Shown here: positions 13,031-23,730 of the stretch, piece after piece
Position numbering within the stretch: position 1 is the first letter of the stretch
Layout of the letters: each line of letters starts with the position of its first letter
Source of the DNA: Ceratotherium simum simum
Taxonomy: Eukaryota > Chordata > Mammalia > Perissodactyla > Rhinocerotidae
NCBI RefSeq assembly: GCF_000283155.1
Contig: NW_004454156.1
Span: 38,032,887-38,096,886 of the forward strand
Length of the DNA stretch: 64,000 nt
Direction: 5' to 3'
The notes under the pieces: model-generated
The model's database searches: none
What the model was told of the DNA's origin: nothing
Seen by the model: only the letters and a program-made list of their open reading frames with translations
Made by a program: the position numbers and the translations under genes

Positions 13031-13165
13031 AGTAAAGTTTCTTGAGAAAACTGTACTTTTTTCTAGTTCTCAGAGCAAAAGAAACTTACCAGTTAGATGA
13101 AAGTTGTACGAATACTAGTTTATAATTACTCTATGTGTTTTTCTTGTTGCAGAATAATTCATATC

Positions 13166-13671
13166 TGTAATGGACAGAATAATGCTCCCTCAACTCCTCA
13201 AAGATGTCCATGTCCCTAAAACCTGGGAATATGTTACTTTGCATGGCAAAGGGGAATTAAGGTTGCATGACGGAATTAAGATGGCTAATCAACTGACCTT
13301 AAAATAGAGAGCTATTTTATATTATCTGACTGGGCCCAATGTAATTGCAAGCGTCCTTAAATGTGGAAGAAGGAGGCAGAACAAGAGATCAGAGTGACAC
13401 GATGAGAGAAGATCTTGACCCACTATTGCTGGCTTTGAAGATGGAGGAAGGGGGCTATGAGCTGAGGAATTTTCTGGAAGCTGGAAAGGGCAAGAAAGTG
13501 GATTCTGTCTCTCCCCTGGAGTCTCCAGACGGGAACACAGCTTTCCTGACCTCTTGATTTTGGCCAGTGAGACCGATTTCACACACAACAGTAAGATAAT
13601 AAATTTGTATTATTTTAAGGCACTCATTTTGTGGTAATTTGTTACCACAGCAATAGGAAACTAATGTAACA
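13166..13671 (+). mobile_element. MLT1-type MaLR LTR, solo
   Basis: It has TG...CA ends. Ordered blocks are 'taatggacagaataatgct', 'gatgtccatgtccctaaaacc', 'gagtctccagacgggaacac', 'ataataaatttgtattattt' (polyA region) and 'gtggtaatttgttac', ending 'caataggaaactaatgtaaca'. No internal retroviral sequence adjoins it, so it is a solo LTR of the ERVL-MaLR group. Confidence 0.9.
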
Positions 13672-13740
13672 CTCATTGTAGGAAATTTAGAAAAAATGGA
13701 CAATAAAAAAGAAGAAAATAAAAATCATTCATATTATTTC
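13672..13740 (-). repeat. old L1 fragment, antisense, left half
   Basis: The run 'taggaaatttagaaaaaatgg' followed by 'agaaaataaaaatcattcat' resembles an antisense L1 3' UTR block. That block normally continues 'aatcccatcac', which instead appears at about 14386. This suggests a single fragment split by the sense L1 between them. Confidence 0.45.
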
Positions 13741-14381
13741 CTAACTCTGTCCTGTGGGAGTGCCTAGAATCAGTGGTATCCCAATAGAAACAAGAACCCC
13801 TGTCCCCAGATTTTGGTATGGAAAGTCAATAATAGTAACTTTACAGTGGAGACATGTGGCAGACCCCACTTTAACCGAGGTTAACATCACCAGTATAAGT
13901 CATGTTGTCTATACCCCTTGATCTGATGTAATGAGAAAAGCACTTCACCTCTGTGATATTCTTCTCAAAAACCTATAACCTCAGTCTAGGCGTAAGAATA
14001 AGCATCAGAAAAAAATAATCCAAACTGCGGGACAGTTTACAAAATACCTGACTGGTACTCATCAAAACTGTCAAGGCTAAGATAAACAAAGAAAGACTGA
14101 GAAACTGTCATGGACCAGAGAGACTAAGGAGGCCTGATGACTAAGGGCCAAGTGGCATCCTGGAATAGAAAAAGGACATTATTGGAAAAACTGGTGAAAT
14201 TAAAATACAGTCTGGAGTTTAGTTAATAGTAAGGTAACAATATCAATCTCTCAGTTTTAATAAATGTACCACAGTTATGTAAGATGTTGATGTTTGGAGA
14301 AACTGGGTGAAAGGTACATGGGAGCTCTTTCCAACTGTTCTGTAAATTTAAAATTATCCCCCCAAAAAAGAAAAAAACTTT
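13741..14381 (+). repeat. L1 3' UTR, sense (copy 1 of 4)
   Basis: Carries the ordered blocks of one old L1 3' UTR family: 'agtaactttacagtggagaca', 'gaggttaacatcaccag', 'gatctgatgtaatgagaaaag', 'tttacaaaatacctgactgg', 'gactgagaaactgtcatgg', then 'gtaaatttaaaattatcccc' and an A-rich end. The same blocks recur at 33370, 44390 and 55280, all on this strand. Confidence 0.8.
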
Positions 14382-14520
14382 CATGTAATCCCATCACTCA
14401 AAAATTGCTATTTATATTTTTTAAAAATGAGATCAAACTCTATAATTTTTGGTAATCTGCTTTTTTACTTATCAGCATATTAGGACATTATCCCATTGGT
14501 AGAGCCACTGAGACACATCT
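14382..14520 (-). repeat. old L1 fragment, antisense, right half
   Basis: The series 'catgtaatcccatcactcaa', 'aaaaatgagatcaaact' and 'aatctgcttttttacttatcag' follows the antisense L1 3' UTR and appears to continue the fragment at 13672. Confidence 0.5.
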
Positions 14521-14910
14521 CCCTGTTTCTAGTCACTGGTTCTTTGAAGTCCTCGGCTACTTAAAGGGAGACAGTGGCTGGCCAGCAGAATCTTAGATTG
14601 TACTGGTCATATGCATCCATCATGTCATGGAAGGCAAGCTCTTCCTGGCCTTGGTTTGGCCCAAATCTCACTTCACTTGTGCAAGAGAGAAACTTTCACA
14701 AAGATTTCACAAGCTTTAATTTTCATTACACTTTAGTATATTCTCACCTGTGCACAACTATGTCCCTCCTAACACTCATAGAACAAGAAAGGCATGAGGA
14801 GAGGTTCTTGTTGCTTTAACACAAGAGCATTGTCTTCCTTTATAGTCCATGATTTATGATGCCACCAATGGATTTGACTTTGCACTTTGAAGGAAAAAAA
14901 ACCCAATGAC

Positions 14911-15125
14911 TATTTACTAGTTGCCAGTCACTAAATGTTTTATGTGCATCATTTTATTTAATCCTCAAAGCTATCTTCCAAGGTAGGAAATATTCTCATC
15001 CTCATTTCATACATTTATAGAGAGAGGTTAAGTAACTTTCCCAAGGACACACAGTAAGTGGCAGAGCCAAGTTTCAACCCAGGCAGCCTGGCTCTAGCCA
15101 GAATATTTGACCCTTGTACTATGCT
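14911..15125 (-). repeat. MIR SINE, near full length
   Basis: Antisense MIR: 'ttgccagtcactaaatgtttt', 'ttatttaatcctcaaagc', 'agagaggttaagtaactttc', 'gacacacagtaagtggcag' and 'caacccaggcagcctggctc' appear in the expected order. One of the best-preserved MIRs in the window. Confidence 0.92.
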
Positions 15126-16599
15126 CTCACTTCAAGGAACAGTTACTTACATGGGGAGTCTAGGGAAAAATCATAGAACTTATTCTATGGAAATGAGATG
15201 TGGAACAACAACAACAGCAGCAACAGTGACAACAAAACTCTTCTGCACTTGTCTTGTGTTACTGAGCCATTCTGCTTGGAAGAGATAATGTCAGAGTAAG
15301 CAGCAGGAAAATGTGAGAGAGAATAAACTGGAGAGTTCTCTGCTCCTCTAAAGTCATTCCTACTCTAGTTAATATTAAACCTCCGTACGATTGACATTAT
15401 TTTCATCATCTCTCATAAATATTTTCCTACAACATCATTTTTGATGACATCATAATGCATCACATCAGTGTAATGGAGCCTAAAACTTTTGCAAGTTCAT
15501 AAAAGGGAATGTGGCGATATCTTTAAAATGCTTTATAAACTATAAAATGCTATGTGAATATTAAGTATCCTATTATAACGTATTTTTAAAATTAGATTTC
15601 TTTTTATCCAAATATTCATATGTATCTGTATAGTTAGTTAATGCTAAAACCGTTTAAACAAAACTTAGATGTAATTTTCTCTTATCTTTGTTTCTGTCTT
15701 GCACATTTCTTTGTGAGCAGAATTAAATTACAACCAAAAATAGAAATGCATTTGTTAGCACCTGGTTCCATTGTTCTGAAAGAAAGATATTTTCTCCATG
15801 ATGGCAAACCTTCCCCACACTGAGTAATATACAATTGAATTTGCATGTTAAAAAAGTGTGTGCACTGCTTTTTTATAATTAAAGATAAGATTAACCTGGC
15901 TGTTGAATTTTCCTCCAACAACAACTTGAAACATTTTCATGTTAATTTCACTGAAAACAGAGTGAGAGTAATGGGTAATTATTTTCTGCTGACATTCTCT
16001 CCCATTAGATTGAATGTGCATTTTGGGACTGAGCTGTCAGTTTTGATTTCAGCTGAGTTTTCACGCAGAGTTGGTGCATTGAGATTATTTTCCCATTACT
16101 GTTTAATATGTGCTTTTTTATGGGAGTAGAAGTAATTTTGGGTCATCTTGTCAATTATTTCCTCATAGTTTGGACACATATCTGAGAAATATAGAAGGAA
16201 AGTCTTGAGCCACCTGTTTCAAGCAGTCTAACTTATTTACACATATAAAACCCCTGATTTTGTACCCTCTATTAGAACTGACTATGGTTTAAGTTAAATA
16301 ATTTAATGCAAATCTACATAATGCTAATATCATGGACAAAAAGTCATTTTATTTGTTTATACAAATGAATCCATTCATTCATTTTTAATGCCATACTCCT
16401 GTGTATATTGCATTGACTGGATGGTATTTATCTAGGCAGCTCGGAACATAATGTCAGCTGGTCTGATCTTTTCTTAGCCTTCTTAAAAATTTCAGGTTTT
16501 GGATCCCACGAAAAAAATTCTGATTAATATAATTATTAATTCATAAGGAGAACTTTATTTTCATTTTATACACTGATGGTTTCAAAACAAGGTTTTCTA
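15126..16599. other. unassigned AT-rich sequence
   Basis: No recognised element. Short overlapping frames on both strands at 15641-16129 show no domain. Confidence 0.4.
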
Positions 16600-17150
16600 T
16601 TTATTACTCTTTCTTCAAACATTTATTGTGTGCCTACTATATAGAATCACCCTGTTAGGTGGAAAGAGTGTTCCAAAGATATATAAGACAAGGTCTCTGA
16701 GCTCCAGACACCAACAATTCAACAGCCTGGAAAGGTATGTTTGGGCTTTATTTGATAAATTTGGAGTAACTAATCAATGTTTTTGATCAAAGGCATCAAC
16801 ATAATGATTTAGAGAATTTAAGTGACTGTGATATATAGAGTCTACAACTTAGGGGATCATAGATTGGGACACCTAGCGTGAGGATATTACAGCAGTACTG
16901 CGGGCAAATTAGAGTGGTGGCATTTAGGTGGATGGACAAAAGAGGGACACATACAGCGTGTCTAAACACGCTGACAGCTGACTGGCTTACTCTGGAGATT
17001 TGCATCTGAGTGAATGGACGAATTAGTCTGGGAGAGACTCTAGGTTGGAGTGAAGGTGGTAGTTGTTTTGAGCAACTTGAATTTAGAAGTTGGTGGGATA
17101 TTCAGCAGGCAGGTGGGCATACAGGCTGAGATATGGAGAGAAGATGGGAG
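16600..17150 (-). repeat. L2 LINE, antisense
   Basis: Starts at the L2 tail ('aaacatttattgtgtgcctac') and continues into antisense ORF blocks. These include 'attacagcagtactgcgggc', 'gtggtggcatttaggtgg' and 'tggagtgaaggtggtag'. Degenerate. Confidence 0.65.
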
Positions 17151-17234
17151 GTACAGTTTCTGGAATCCATTTCTCATAAAAAGAATTTGTAATTCAGTAG
17201 CTGTCAGAGTGGATGGGATTTCCTAGGGCAATTG

Positions 17235-17523
17235 CTTTCAAACATTGTTGGCTGTGACCCATAGTATATTTCACATCATGACTCATTACATGTACATATA
17301 TAAATATGAATATTTATACATGATATATACCCATATGCATTTATATATAATCTTCCTGTAACCTTATTTTTACCTCCAAATTTTACCCGCATTACACTCA
17401 ATGCATTCTGATAATTTTGCATTCTATTTTTAAAATCTTCTTTCGTTAAAAAAAAAAGTAGTAGTTAAGACGCATTTAATCAATTTCACAATCTATGAAT
17501 CAGTCATGGTCCGCAGTTGAAAA
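17235..17523. repeat. probable hAT-type MITE
   Basis: The ends are roughly inverted ('attgctttcaaacattg' on the left, 'cgcagttgaaaactgcg' on the right). Just inside both ends lie 'gtgacccata...catgactcatt' and 'caatttcacaatctatga' blocks typical of an old mammalian hAT MITE. The centre is a TATA-rich stretch. Family not named. Confidence 0.45.
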
Positions 17524-17979
17524 CTGCGATGCTGTGGATCCAGCTCCTGTGCGTTCTTCCTTGTCGTCATGCCTCTGCATTCTGCAGGGAAGGGAGGGTC
17601 AGCTGGGATTTTAAGCAGGCTGGTGCTGGGGACAGTGGCAGCCCTGCTACTGCTGCTCCTGAATTCCCCACCCACCAAAATTGACCTGAGAAGAATCAAC
17701 AGTGCTCAATTAAGGATAAATCTTCTGATTCATAGGGATCTGGGATGTGTAGAGTGTGGTTCTGGCTTATACACAATAAAAAGAAAAGCAAGGAGAATAG
17801 AGAAAAGGTAAAAAATTAATGGGTAAGAAAGAGATGAAGGAAAATTTACTTTGACGTTATGTCTTCAACTTTCTTCATATATGTATGAGGTCAGACTATT
17901 GGCAATTAAATACTTTTAGGTCATCAGAGGGGCCAGAGCACTTAAGTTTGTTTTTATACTGATGGTAGGAAGGTTGGAG
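17524..17979. other. unassigned sequence
   Basis: No recognised element. An 80-codon frame at 17569-17811 begins with a hydrophobic run, but it has no homology I recognise and no gene context. Confidence 0.4.
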
Positions 17980-18088
17980 GGTAGTGTGTGCATTTGTCGT
18001 TATGTATATATGTGTGTTTGTGCACTTGTGTGTTTTTGCTTGTGTGTACCTGTGTGTTTATGTGTACGTGTCTGTGTACTGTGTGCCA
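17980..18088 (+). repeat. degenerate TG-rich simple repeat
   Basis: An imperfect (TG)n tract with interspersed TA and TC steps. Confidence 0.85.
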
Positions 18089-18104
18089 TTTTGTTACTTC
18101 ATTT

Positions 18105-18888
18105 TATTCAAACAGTTTCACCACCCTGGCCTTCAGTTTACACAGGCTTTCTGACATGCCTGCTTGCTTCTGCTCCTACCCCTCCGTGTTGGAACCAACT
18201 ACTTCCCTCCCGTTCTCCCTAAATCATTAAAGATTTAAGCACTTGGTGTATCTTCTTTCTTTGTCCCACTAATTTTGTCATCATTTTTGGTGCCATCACA
18301 TATATTTGCACAGACAACGCACTCCCATACCCTTCCTTCTACCCAAGATCCTCCTTCAAGGATCTTGCTTCCCTCCTATGTCAGCCAGTTACTACTGTAG
18401 CCATACTTATTCTCTCTTATCAAACCTCCACACTCACTCAGTCTCACTCTCAGCTGATGATCTTGCATCTTATTTCAATTGTGGAAATAGAAGTTATTGG
18501 TAGACAGCGCCAACATATTCCCTCACTTCATTTTCCAGCCCACCTACATTTTGGCCCATGTATGCTGTCTTCTTCCTGCCACAATGGACGGACCATGACT
18601 GCCATTATCTAAGCCCCACCTGGTACACTGGATCCGCATTCTCTCATCTACTCAAGGATGTTGCTCTTGTGGTTATACTTTTCCTCAGCATAAAACTTTC
18701 CCCCTCTACTAGATTACTTACACCAGCATACAAACATGTTGAAACCTCTCCCATCTTGACAAAAAAAAAAAAAACCCACTTCCTTAATAGAGTGGTCAAT
18801 ACTTTCTATCTTCATTTCCTAATTTCCTGTTCTTTCTTTAATTCACTTCAGTCAGGCTTTCTTCCCACTCTTGCATTGAAACTGCTCT
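18105..18888 (+). repeat. L2 LINE, sense, upstream half
   Basis: This is the reverse-transcriptase region of L2 in sense. Ordered blocks are 'gctgatgatcttgcatctta', 'cctgccacaatggacgg', 'tctcatctactcaaggatgtt', 'gcatacaaacatgttgaaac', 'cctctcccatcttgac' plus an A run, and 'caggctttcttcccactcttgc'. An open frame of 125 codons (18558-18935) is a decayed piece of this ORF2 that runs into the LTR. The element continues after the LTR at 19437. Confidence 0.85.
18884..18888 (+). repeat. target duplication GCTCT, left copy
   Basis: GCTCT sits immediately before the TG at 18889. The same five bases recur at 19437-19441, and the L2 reading resumes there without loss. This defines the LTR insertion. 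Confidence 0.7.
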
Positions 18889-19436
18889 TGATACCAGCTC
18901 ACCCCCAAGTTGGCATAAGGGAAGCCATATTGTAGAAAAGAAGCCCTATTGTAACTTTGAATGACTTCTGGTTAACTAGCCCAGACATGTTCTGTGGATT
19001 TTATGGCCCCACCCAGCTGCTATAAGTTGATAACTTTGTTCTCTTGAGTTCCTTAGGAATGTGATGACCCCTGAACAGAGAGTCTATGCTGATAGCCGTC
19101 ATCAATGACAACTGAAAGATCAGGGTATAGGGCTTTGCTCTGTTCTCCGATGCATATCCAGTAAAACCAAAGACTATCAGGAACTAAGAACAGATATCTT
19201 CCCTCACCTGAACATCAAATGGGTGCCACCACCCAGAGACCAGATGCCTCTCCCATCCAGAGACCAGCTCCCTATATAACTGGCCTGTAATCTTTGTTCC
19301 GGGAGATGGCTTTTTTTGGACATTAGTCGGCCATCTTCCCTCAAGCTGTAATAAAAAGTCATTTTTATCCTACCACCTTGCCTCTTGTTTATTGGCATGT
19401 CTTGCGGTGGGCAGATGACCCCCCTTGGGTGGTAAG
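18889..19436 (+). mobile_element. solo ERV LTR inserted in L2
   Basis: A 548-bp block begins TGATACCAG, sits exactly between two L2 halves and is flanked by GCTCT. It has a TATA-like TATATAA at 19273-19279 and AATAAA at 19350-19355 about 75 bp later, as expected for U3-R-U5. A CAGAGACCAG motif is repeated in U3 (about 19234 and 19259). The 3' terminus ends TAAG rather than the usual CA, so it is either mutated there or the boundary is off by a few bases. Most like a class I ERV LTR, with subfamily unknown. No internal viral genes are present. Confidence 0.75.
19273..19279 (+). promoter_or_regulatory. TATA-like box of the solo LTR
   Basis: TATATAA lies about 70 bp before the LTR's AATAAA, the spacing expected for an LTR promoter. 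Whether it is active cannot be told from sequence. Confidence 0.5.
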
Positions 19437-20795
19437 GCTCTTGGCAATATTACCAGTGACCTCCATCTATTAAAATTCTTTGGTCAGTTCTGAGTTCTCT
19501 ACTTACTCAAACTCCGATGGACTTTCATGTCAGTACTTACTCCTTTCTTCTGCAAGCACTTTCTTCATTTGGTCTCTGGTTTACACAACATCCTCATTGT
19601 TTTTGTCTCTCCCTGGGTTATCTTTCTCAGGGTCTTTTCTGGATCTTCCTCTTCTCTAGACTTCTAAATTTTGGAGTGTCCCAGGACTTGGTCCTCAGAC
19701 CTCCTCTCTTCCTTGTATTCCATATTGGGTTGTCTCACTAATCCTTTGGCTTTAAATGTCAATAAAATGCTAACAACACTAAAATTTATATTTCTAGACT
19801 CAAATTCTTCCCTTAGGTCAACATCTATGTCTATCTTTAGATTTTTAATAGTCATCTCAAACTTAGCATGTCCAAATAAGCACTCTTTACTATTGCCCTT
19901 TTCCAACCTGCCCTTCCCTCAGTTTTCTCCATCCAATTAATGCCAGCACCATAAATTAAGGCTCTTAGGCCTAAGAACTAAGAATCATCCTTGATTCCTC
20001 CTTTTCCCTGGTACCCCACATCTGATCTACCAGAAAGTCCTGCTAGCAATTCTTCCAAAATTTATCCTGAATTCAACCACTTTTCACCATCTCCACAGCA
20101 ACTGTAGTCCAAGACACCATCATTTCTCAACTGGACCAAATTGCCGAATAGCTGGCCAAATTGCCTTCCTGCTTCTGCTCTTGGCTTTAAAGTCTGGTAT
20201 TCATAGAACAGCTAGAATGATCCTTTACAAGTTTAATCAAGCCACTTCCTTCCTCTACTCAAAACCATTTAAGGCTTCGCATCATAATTAGAGTAAAATC
20301 CAAGACAAATTTCCATGACAATGCTAGTCCTTCATGACTCTCATTTCTTACTCTTCTTTCCTCAGCCCCTCTGGTGTGCCTCAAACACAACAAGCCTATT
20401 TTCGGCTTTCACACTTCATTTTCTTCCTCACAGGGACACTTTTCCCCCAGATCCTCATTTTGTTCAGGTCTTTGCCAAAAGCTCATCTCCTCAGAAAGGC
20501 CTTTTTTTCTGACCTCTATATCTAAACAGCAGCCCCTCCCACTATCTGCCATTGCTCTCATTCTCTTTACTTTGATTCTTTCTTCTTTAGAGCACTTATT
20601 CACTGTTGCAACTATAAAACATATTATTAATCATTTTCTGTTCTCCTCACTCTCCACACATACCCCCCACCCAGAAAGCAAGTTCATGAAGGTAAGAGCT
20701 TGATCTGTGTAGTTTATCTGTATCTGCAGCATCTGGAGAAGTGATGCCTGGTATATAAAGGTGTTCAGATATTTGTAAAATTAAAACAAATTAAT
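19437..20795 (+). repeat. L2 LINE, sense, downstream half to 3' end
   Basis: Resumes the L2 ORF2: 'caatattaccagtgacctcc', 'ttggagtgtcccaggacttgg', 'aggtcaacatctatgtc', 'catctcaaacttagcatgtcc', 'atccttgattcctccttttcc', 'ccaagacaccatcatttctc', 'gaatgatcctttacaag' and 'aaggcttcgcatcataat'. The L2 3' end follows ('ctcctcagaaaggcctttttt', 'atctggagaagtgatgcctgg'). Conserved order but no intact frame. Confidence 0.9.
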
Positions 20796-21139
20796 TTTTA
20801 AAAGGGAATATCAATACACTGGAGTCTTATCATAGTTTGGTCTTCCCTGTAAGGCCTTCCATGTGTGCTTGTCTTTAAAGAGCACTCCTTTCTGATTATA
20901 CCCACAGCATCTCATAAAGTCTACCTTAACAGTAGGCAGTCCCACGGCAAATCTTAGAGCTGAGTCCATATGTGAGCATTGGGGAAAAATCCTGATTGAT
21001 TTAAAAATTTTTTTTGCATTGTGCTCCTTCCAAGTGAATAGAAAGATGAATTACAGCAACTAAGAACAGATCCTTCCTCTGCTATTGAGTTCTGTCACTG
21101 AGTGGCCTGAGACTGTGCAAGTTTTGCTGGCAGGAGTAG
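20796..21139. other. unassigned sequence
   Basis: No recognised element or gene. Confidence 0.4.
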
Positions 21140-21310
21140 TAGAAAGAGGCCTGGAGGCGAGGAGATGTGGTTTCTAATCCTAGCACTATCAGAAATCAGC
21201 GGTAGGAGTGTAGGTGAATCAGCTAATGCGGTAATCCCCGGTGCTCAAATTTCCTTTTCAGAATTAAGGATTAAACCAGAGTCTGGATGATATCTCTGGC
21301 CCCTGCCTGC
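21140..21310 (+). repeat. MIR-like SINE, degenerate
   Basis: Order resembles the MIR group: 'agtagaaagaggcctggagg', 'gtttctaatcctagcactat', 'ctcaaatttccttttcag' and 'aattaaggattaaacc'. Low identity. Confidence 0.5.
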
Positions 21311-21665
21311 TCTAACGTCACATAGTTCTTCTGTGGAACAAGACCCTCTAAGATAAACCTTAACCTTAGTTGTCAGGTATTTTATAATTCATCTACTTCA
21401 TGTATAATGCAAACATGGACAAATTTAATTCTTGTGATCTGTAGTCACATGGAACAATCCCATGTTGTTGGTACCGAGAACTTGGATATCACTTGGATAA
21501 GTGCAGTGGTGAGCTGGAGCCAGTACCTGAGAGCCAGTCACGGGCATCTCTTCCCAACTTATTGTTCAGTCATGTCACGCTGTGTTGGTAGATTGAAATT
21601 GGCCATGGAGGTAGTATTTACACCAAAGAAATGCTACAAATCAGGGCTTCCGTCCCCCTACCCTG
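21311..21665. other. unassigned sequence before the LTR
   Basis: Nothing recognised. A 94-codon frame at 21407-21691 runs into the LTR and is not considered a gene. Confidence 0.4.
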
Positions 21666-21669
21666 CTCC
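21666..21669 (+). repeat. target duplication CTCC, left copy
   Basis: CTCC directly precedes the LTR's TG and is repeated at 22209-22212 after its CA. Four base pairs is the usual gammaretroviral integration duplication. Confidence 0.75.
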
Positions 21670-21970
21670 TGAAGGAAGTAAATTATATTAAAAATTTAAA
21701 AGTTAATACCTTAGAGACAGGCACCTCCACACCCTAAGGATTCCTGGTATAAGGGGGAACGTTTATCGATCCTGACTGACTCTATTCATAGAAGACTCGC
21801 CCTAAACTGTTCGGGGAAAATTGAGAACAAGAGAGTGCTCCAGAGGGATAAGTTTGGGAGGGTCGGGGTGGAGGGGGTCCAGATGGGGACGCGTGTGTGT
21901 AACCTGATAATTGCTTCGCGCCATAGCAATTCGCGCCATAAAATGTAACTGTTTAAATGTTTTAAATTAG

Positions 21971-22028
21971 CCAATCATGTAAGACCGCGCCAACCTTTTC
22001 CCGCTTTATGCTTCCGAATCCTATAAAA
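21971..22028 (+). promoter_or_regulatory. CCAAT and TATA boxes of the LTR
   Basis: CCAAT at 21971-21975 and TATAAAA at 22022-22028 are spaced as in gammaretroviral promoters. Transcription would start shortly after 22050 if the promoter is active, which cannot be judged here. Confidence 0.7.
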
Positions 22029-22103
22029 GAGCTTGCCCCTTAAGGTTCGGGGTCGACTCCTCTGTCTCCTGCAAGAGATATGTGTCGACCCGGAGCTCCG
22101 CTT

Positions 22104-22109
22104 AATAAA
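22104..22109 (+). terminator. polyadenylation signal of the LTR
   Basis: AATAAA in the R region, about 75 bp after the TATA box and upstream of a GT-rich stretch ('ggtcttctgtgtctgtggg'), the normal LTR arrangement. Confidence 0.7.
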
Positions 22110-22370
22110 CCACTTACCTCTTGCGTTTGCATCAAGCTCGGTCTTCTGTGTCTGTGGGTCCGCGCCTTCCCGAGGCTGGAGTTGGGGTTCCCTTTTTGGG
22201 ATCCTACACTCCCTGCCCAAGAGCCTGCTGTTAAATATTTACCAGCACACCACTAGATAAATGTGAATGTGTGTCACCATCATTAGATAAATAAACCGAA
22301 GGATGTCTTTGATTCCTAGTGGTACATGGGTACATGGTACCACTATGATACATAGAAAACCCACGTGTAC

Positions 22371-22398
22371 AACCACCACCACCACCACCATCACCATG
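22371..22398 (+). repeat. (ACC)n microsatellite
   Basis: About nine ACC/ATC triplets in a row. Confidence 0.9.
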
Positions 22399-22439
22399 CT
22401 TTTAACAAACTTGATTGAGAAGTTCCTTTTTGAGGCACA

Positions 22440-22615
22440 ACAATAAGGACTTTATATGACTTATTGTTACCATTACTATCATTTTTACAGACCAGGAAGC
22501 AAAAGCAGTAAGAGGATAAATAACCTACCCAAGATCACACATCTGGTGAGCGACAGAACCAGGACTTGTGCCCAGGTTTCTCTGATTCCAATGGCGAGGC
22601 TACGCTGCCTCCCTG
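22440..22615 (-). repeat. MIR SINE, antisense
   Basis: 'tcatttttacagaccaggaag', 'aagatcacacatctggtgag', 'gacagaaccaggacttgtgcc' and 'gaggctacgctgcctccctg' follow antisense MIR to its tRNA-like head. Confidence 0.75.
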
Positions 22616-23730
22616 ACACACGATATACACACAGACACACTCCTATCTCTACGTACATTTACGGCTTAGAGTACTTCTTTTCAATCCACTGTGGCAATTG
22701 TTTCTCTCTTTCTTTACTAAGTGCAAAAATGTCATAAATACGAATATCACATCGGAGACTTGTTTGTTCTCTGAAACATTTAAAACATTCCCCAGAGACT
22801 ATTTCAGAACTGTGCCTGAGGAGCGTACCTGAGTCAGAATCGTCAGAAAGGCACAGTGATGTGGAAGACGCACACCCTTTTGTTCTTAGAAAGCTTTATC
22901 TCTTTTTGCTAGCAAAATAGCTGAAAAGGAAACTGCTTAACCTAAGACAGAGCACTTTGCCCTCAGAATAAATTGGTTCTTAAGAAAAGGGGTTGCGTAA
23001 TCTTTGAATTAAAATTCCAAATCCGCAGAGGAAAACGTTACCAGCACCGGTAGGTTTAAAGGAAATTGTCCATTAGCTCACAGAGCATGCTAAGGTAGCT
23101 AATCTCGGGACAGGATGGAAGTCGTGGGAGTAATGACTATGCCTATGATCTACTACCCATGTGGCATTCTCGACTGGATTATGTAAATGACCTTTAAAAA
23201 GTATTTTGGAGTATGCAGACCTGGAAATATTTATAGATTTCCAAATCTGAGTATCTAATCAGATGAGAAGGAAATGAAGCTTTTCTCCATTTACTTCAAG
23301 TAGAAGCTTCCTTTTCTAATTTTTCCTTGCATAAGAGTCTTTGCAGATGGCTGTTGCAATGCTGCTAGAAATGCCTTCATTAGGTAAAGAACAGTAAAAG
23401 AGAATAGCTGAGATGTAACTTGTCAGTTTAAGTGTATCAATCAACTTCCCTTCCCAGGAGATTTGGTTGAAGTGGGTGGCAAGGGCTTTGGGACATTTGG
23501 TCAGGGGTTTCCAACAGGCAGTAGCATTTGAACCAATGGTAACGTATGTGTCTAGGGGTTTGTAAGAAATGAAGTATGCTAATGAATCAGGTTACCGTTC
23601 TATGGGAAATATTCCTCATCTGTCTGCACCTCTATGTAAGAAGGAGGAGAGCTATTTTCAGTATGACCTTGAGTTGTTTATAGACTGTTGCTGCTGGTCC
23701 GGACAGCAAGCTTTCGAGAAACATCGATCT
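22616..23730. other. unassigned sequence
   Basis: No recognised element or gene. Confidence 0.4.

Larger units (their letters stand above)
21670..22208 (+). mobile_element. solo gammaretroviral (ERV1) LTR
   Basis: A 539-bp unit begins TGAAGGAAG and ends CCTACA, with a CTCC duplication on both sides. U3 contains two copies of TTCGCGCCATA (21915-21925 and 21930-21940), a CCAAT box (21971-21975) and TATAAAA (22022-22028). AATAAA lies at 22104-22109. U5 has the 'ttgcgtttgcatcaagctcg' and 'cttcccgaggctggag' blocks typical of gammaretroviral LTRs such as those of pig. It is richer in GC and CpG than everything around it, so it is probably one of the youngest insertions here. No primer-binding site or viral gene follows 22208, so it is a solo LTR left by recombination. 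It has no coding capacity. Confidence 0.88.

Noticed and set aside
18558..18935. 125-codon open frame on the plus strand
   Set aside because: It is a decayed piece of L2 ORF2 that runs into the solo LTR, so it is not an intact gene.
20374..20703. 109-codon open frame in sense L2
   Set aside because: Lies at the L2 ORF2 end and 3' UTR; repeat-derived.
21900..22208. CpG-rich segment that could be mistaken for a CpG-island promoter of a host gene
   Set aside because: The clean LTR boundaries and the 4-bp duplication show that it is part of the inserted LTR.
22208..22260. search for a retroviral primer-binding site and gag after the LTR
   Set aside because: The sequence after 22208 is the target duplication followed by ordinary flanking DNA; no provirus is present.
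22317..22343. short hairpin AGTGGTAC...GTACCACT
   Set aside because: An 8-bp stem in unique DNA with no supporting context; such hairpins are expected by chance.
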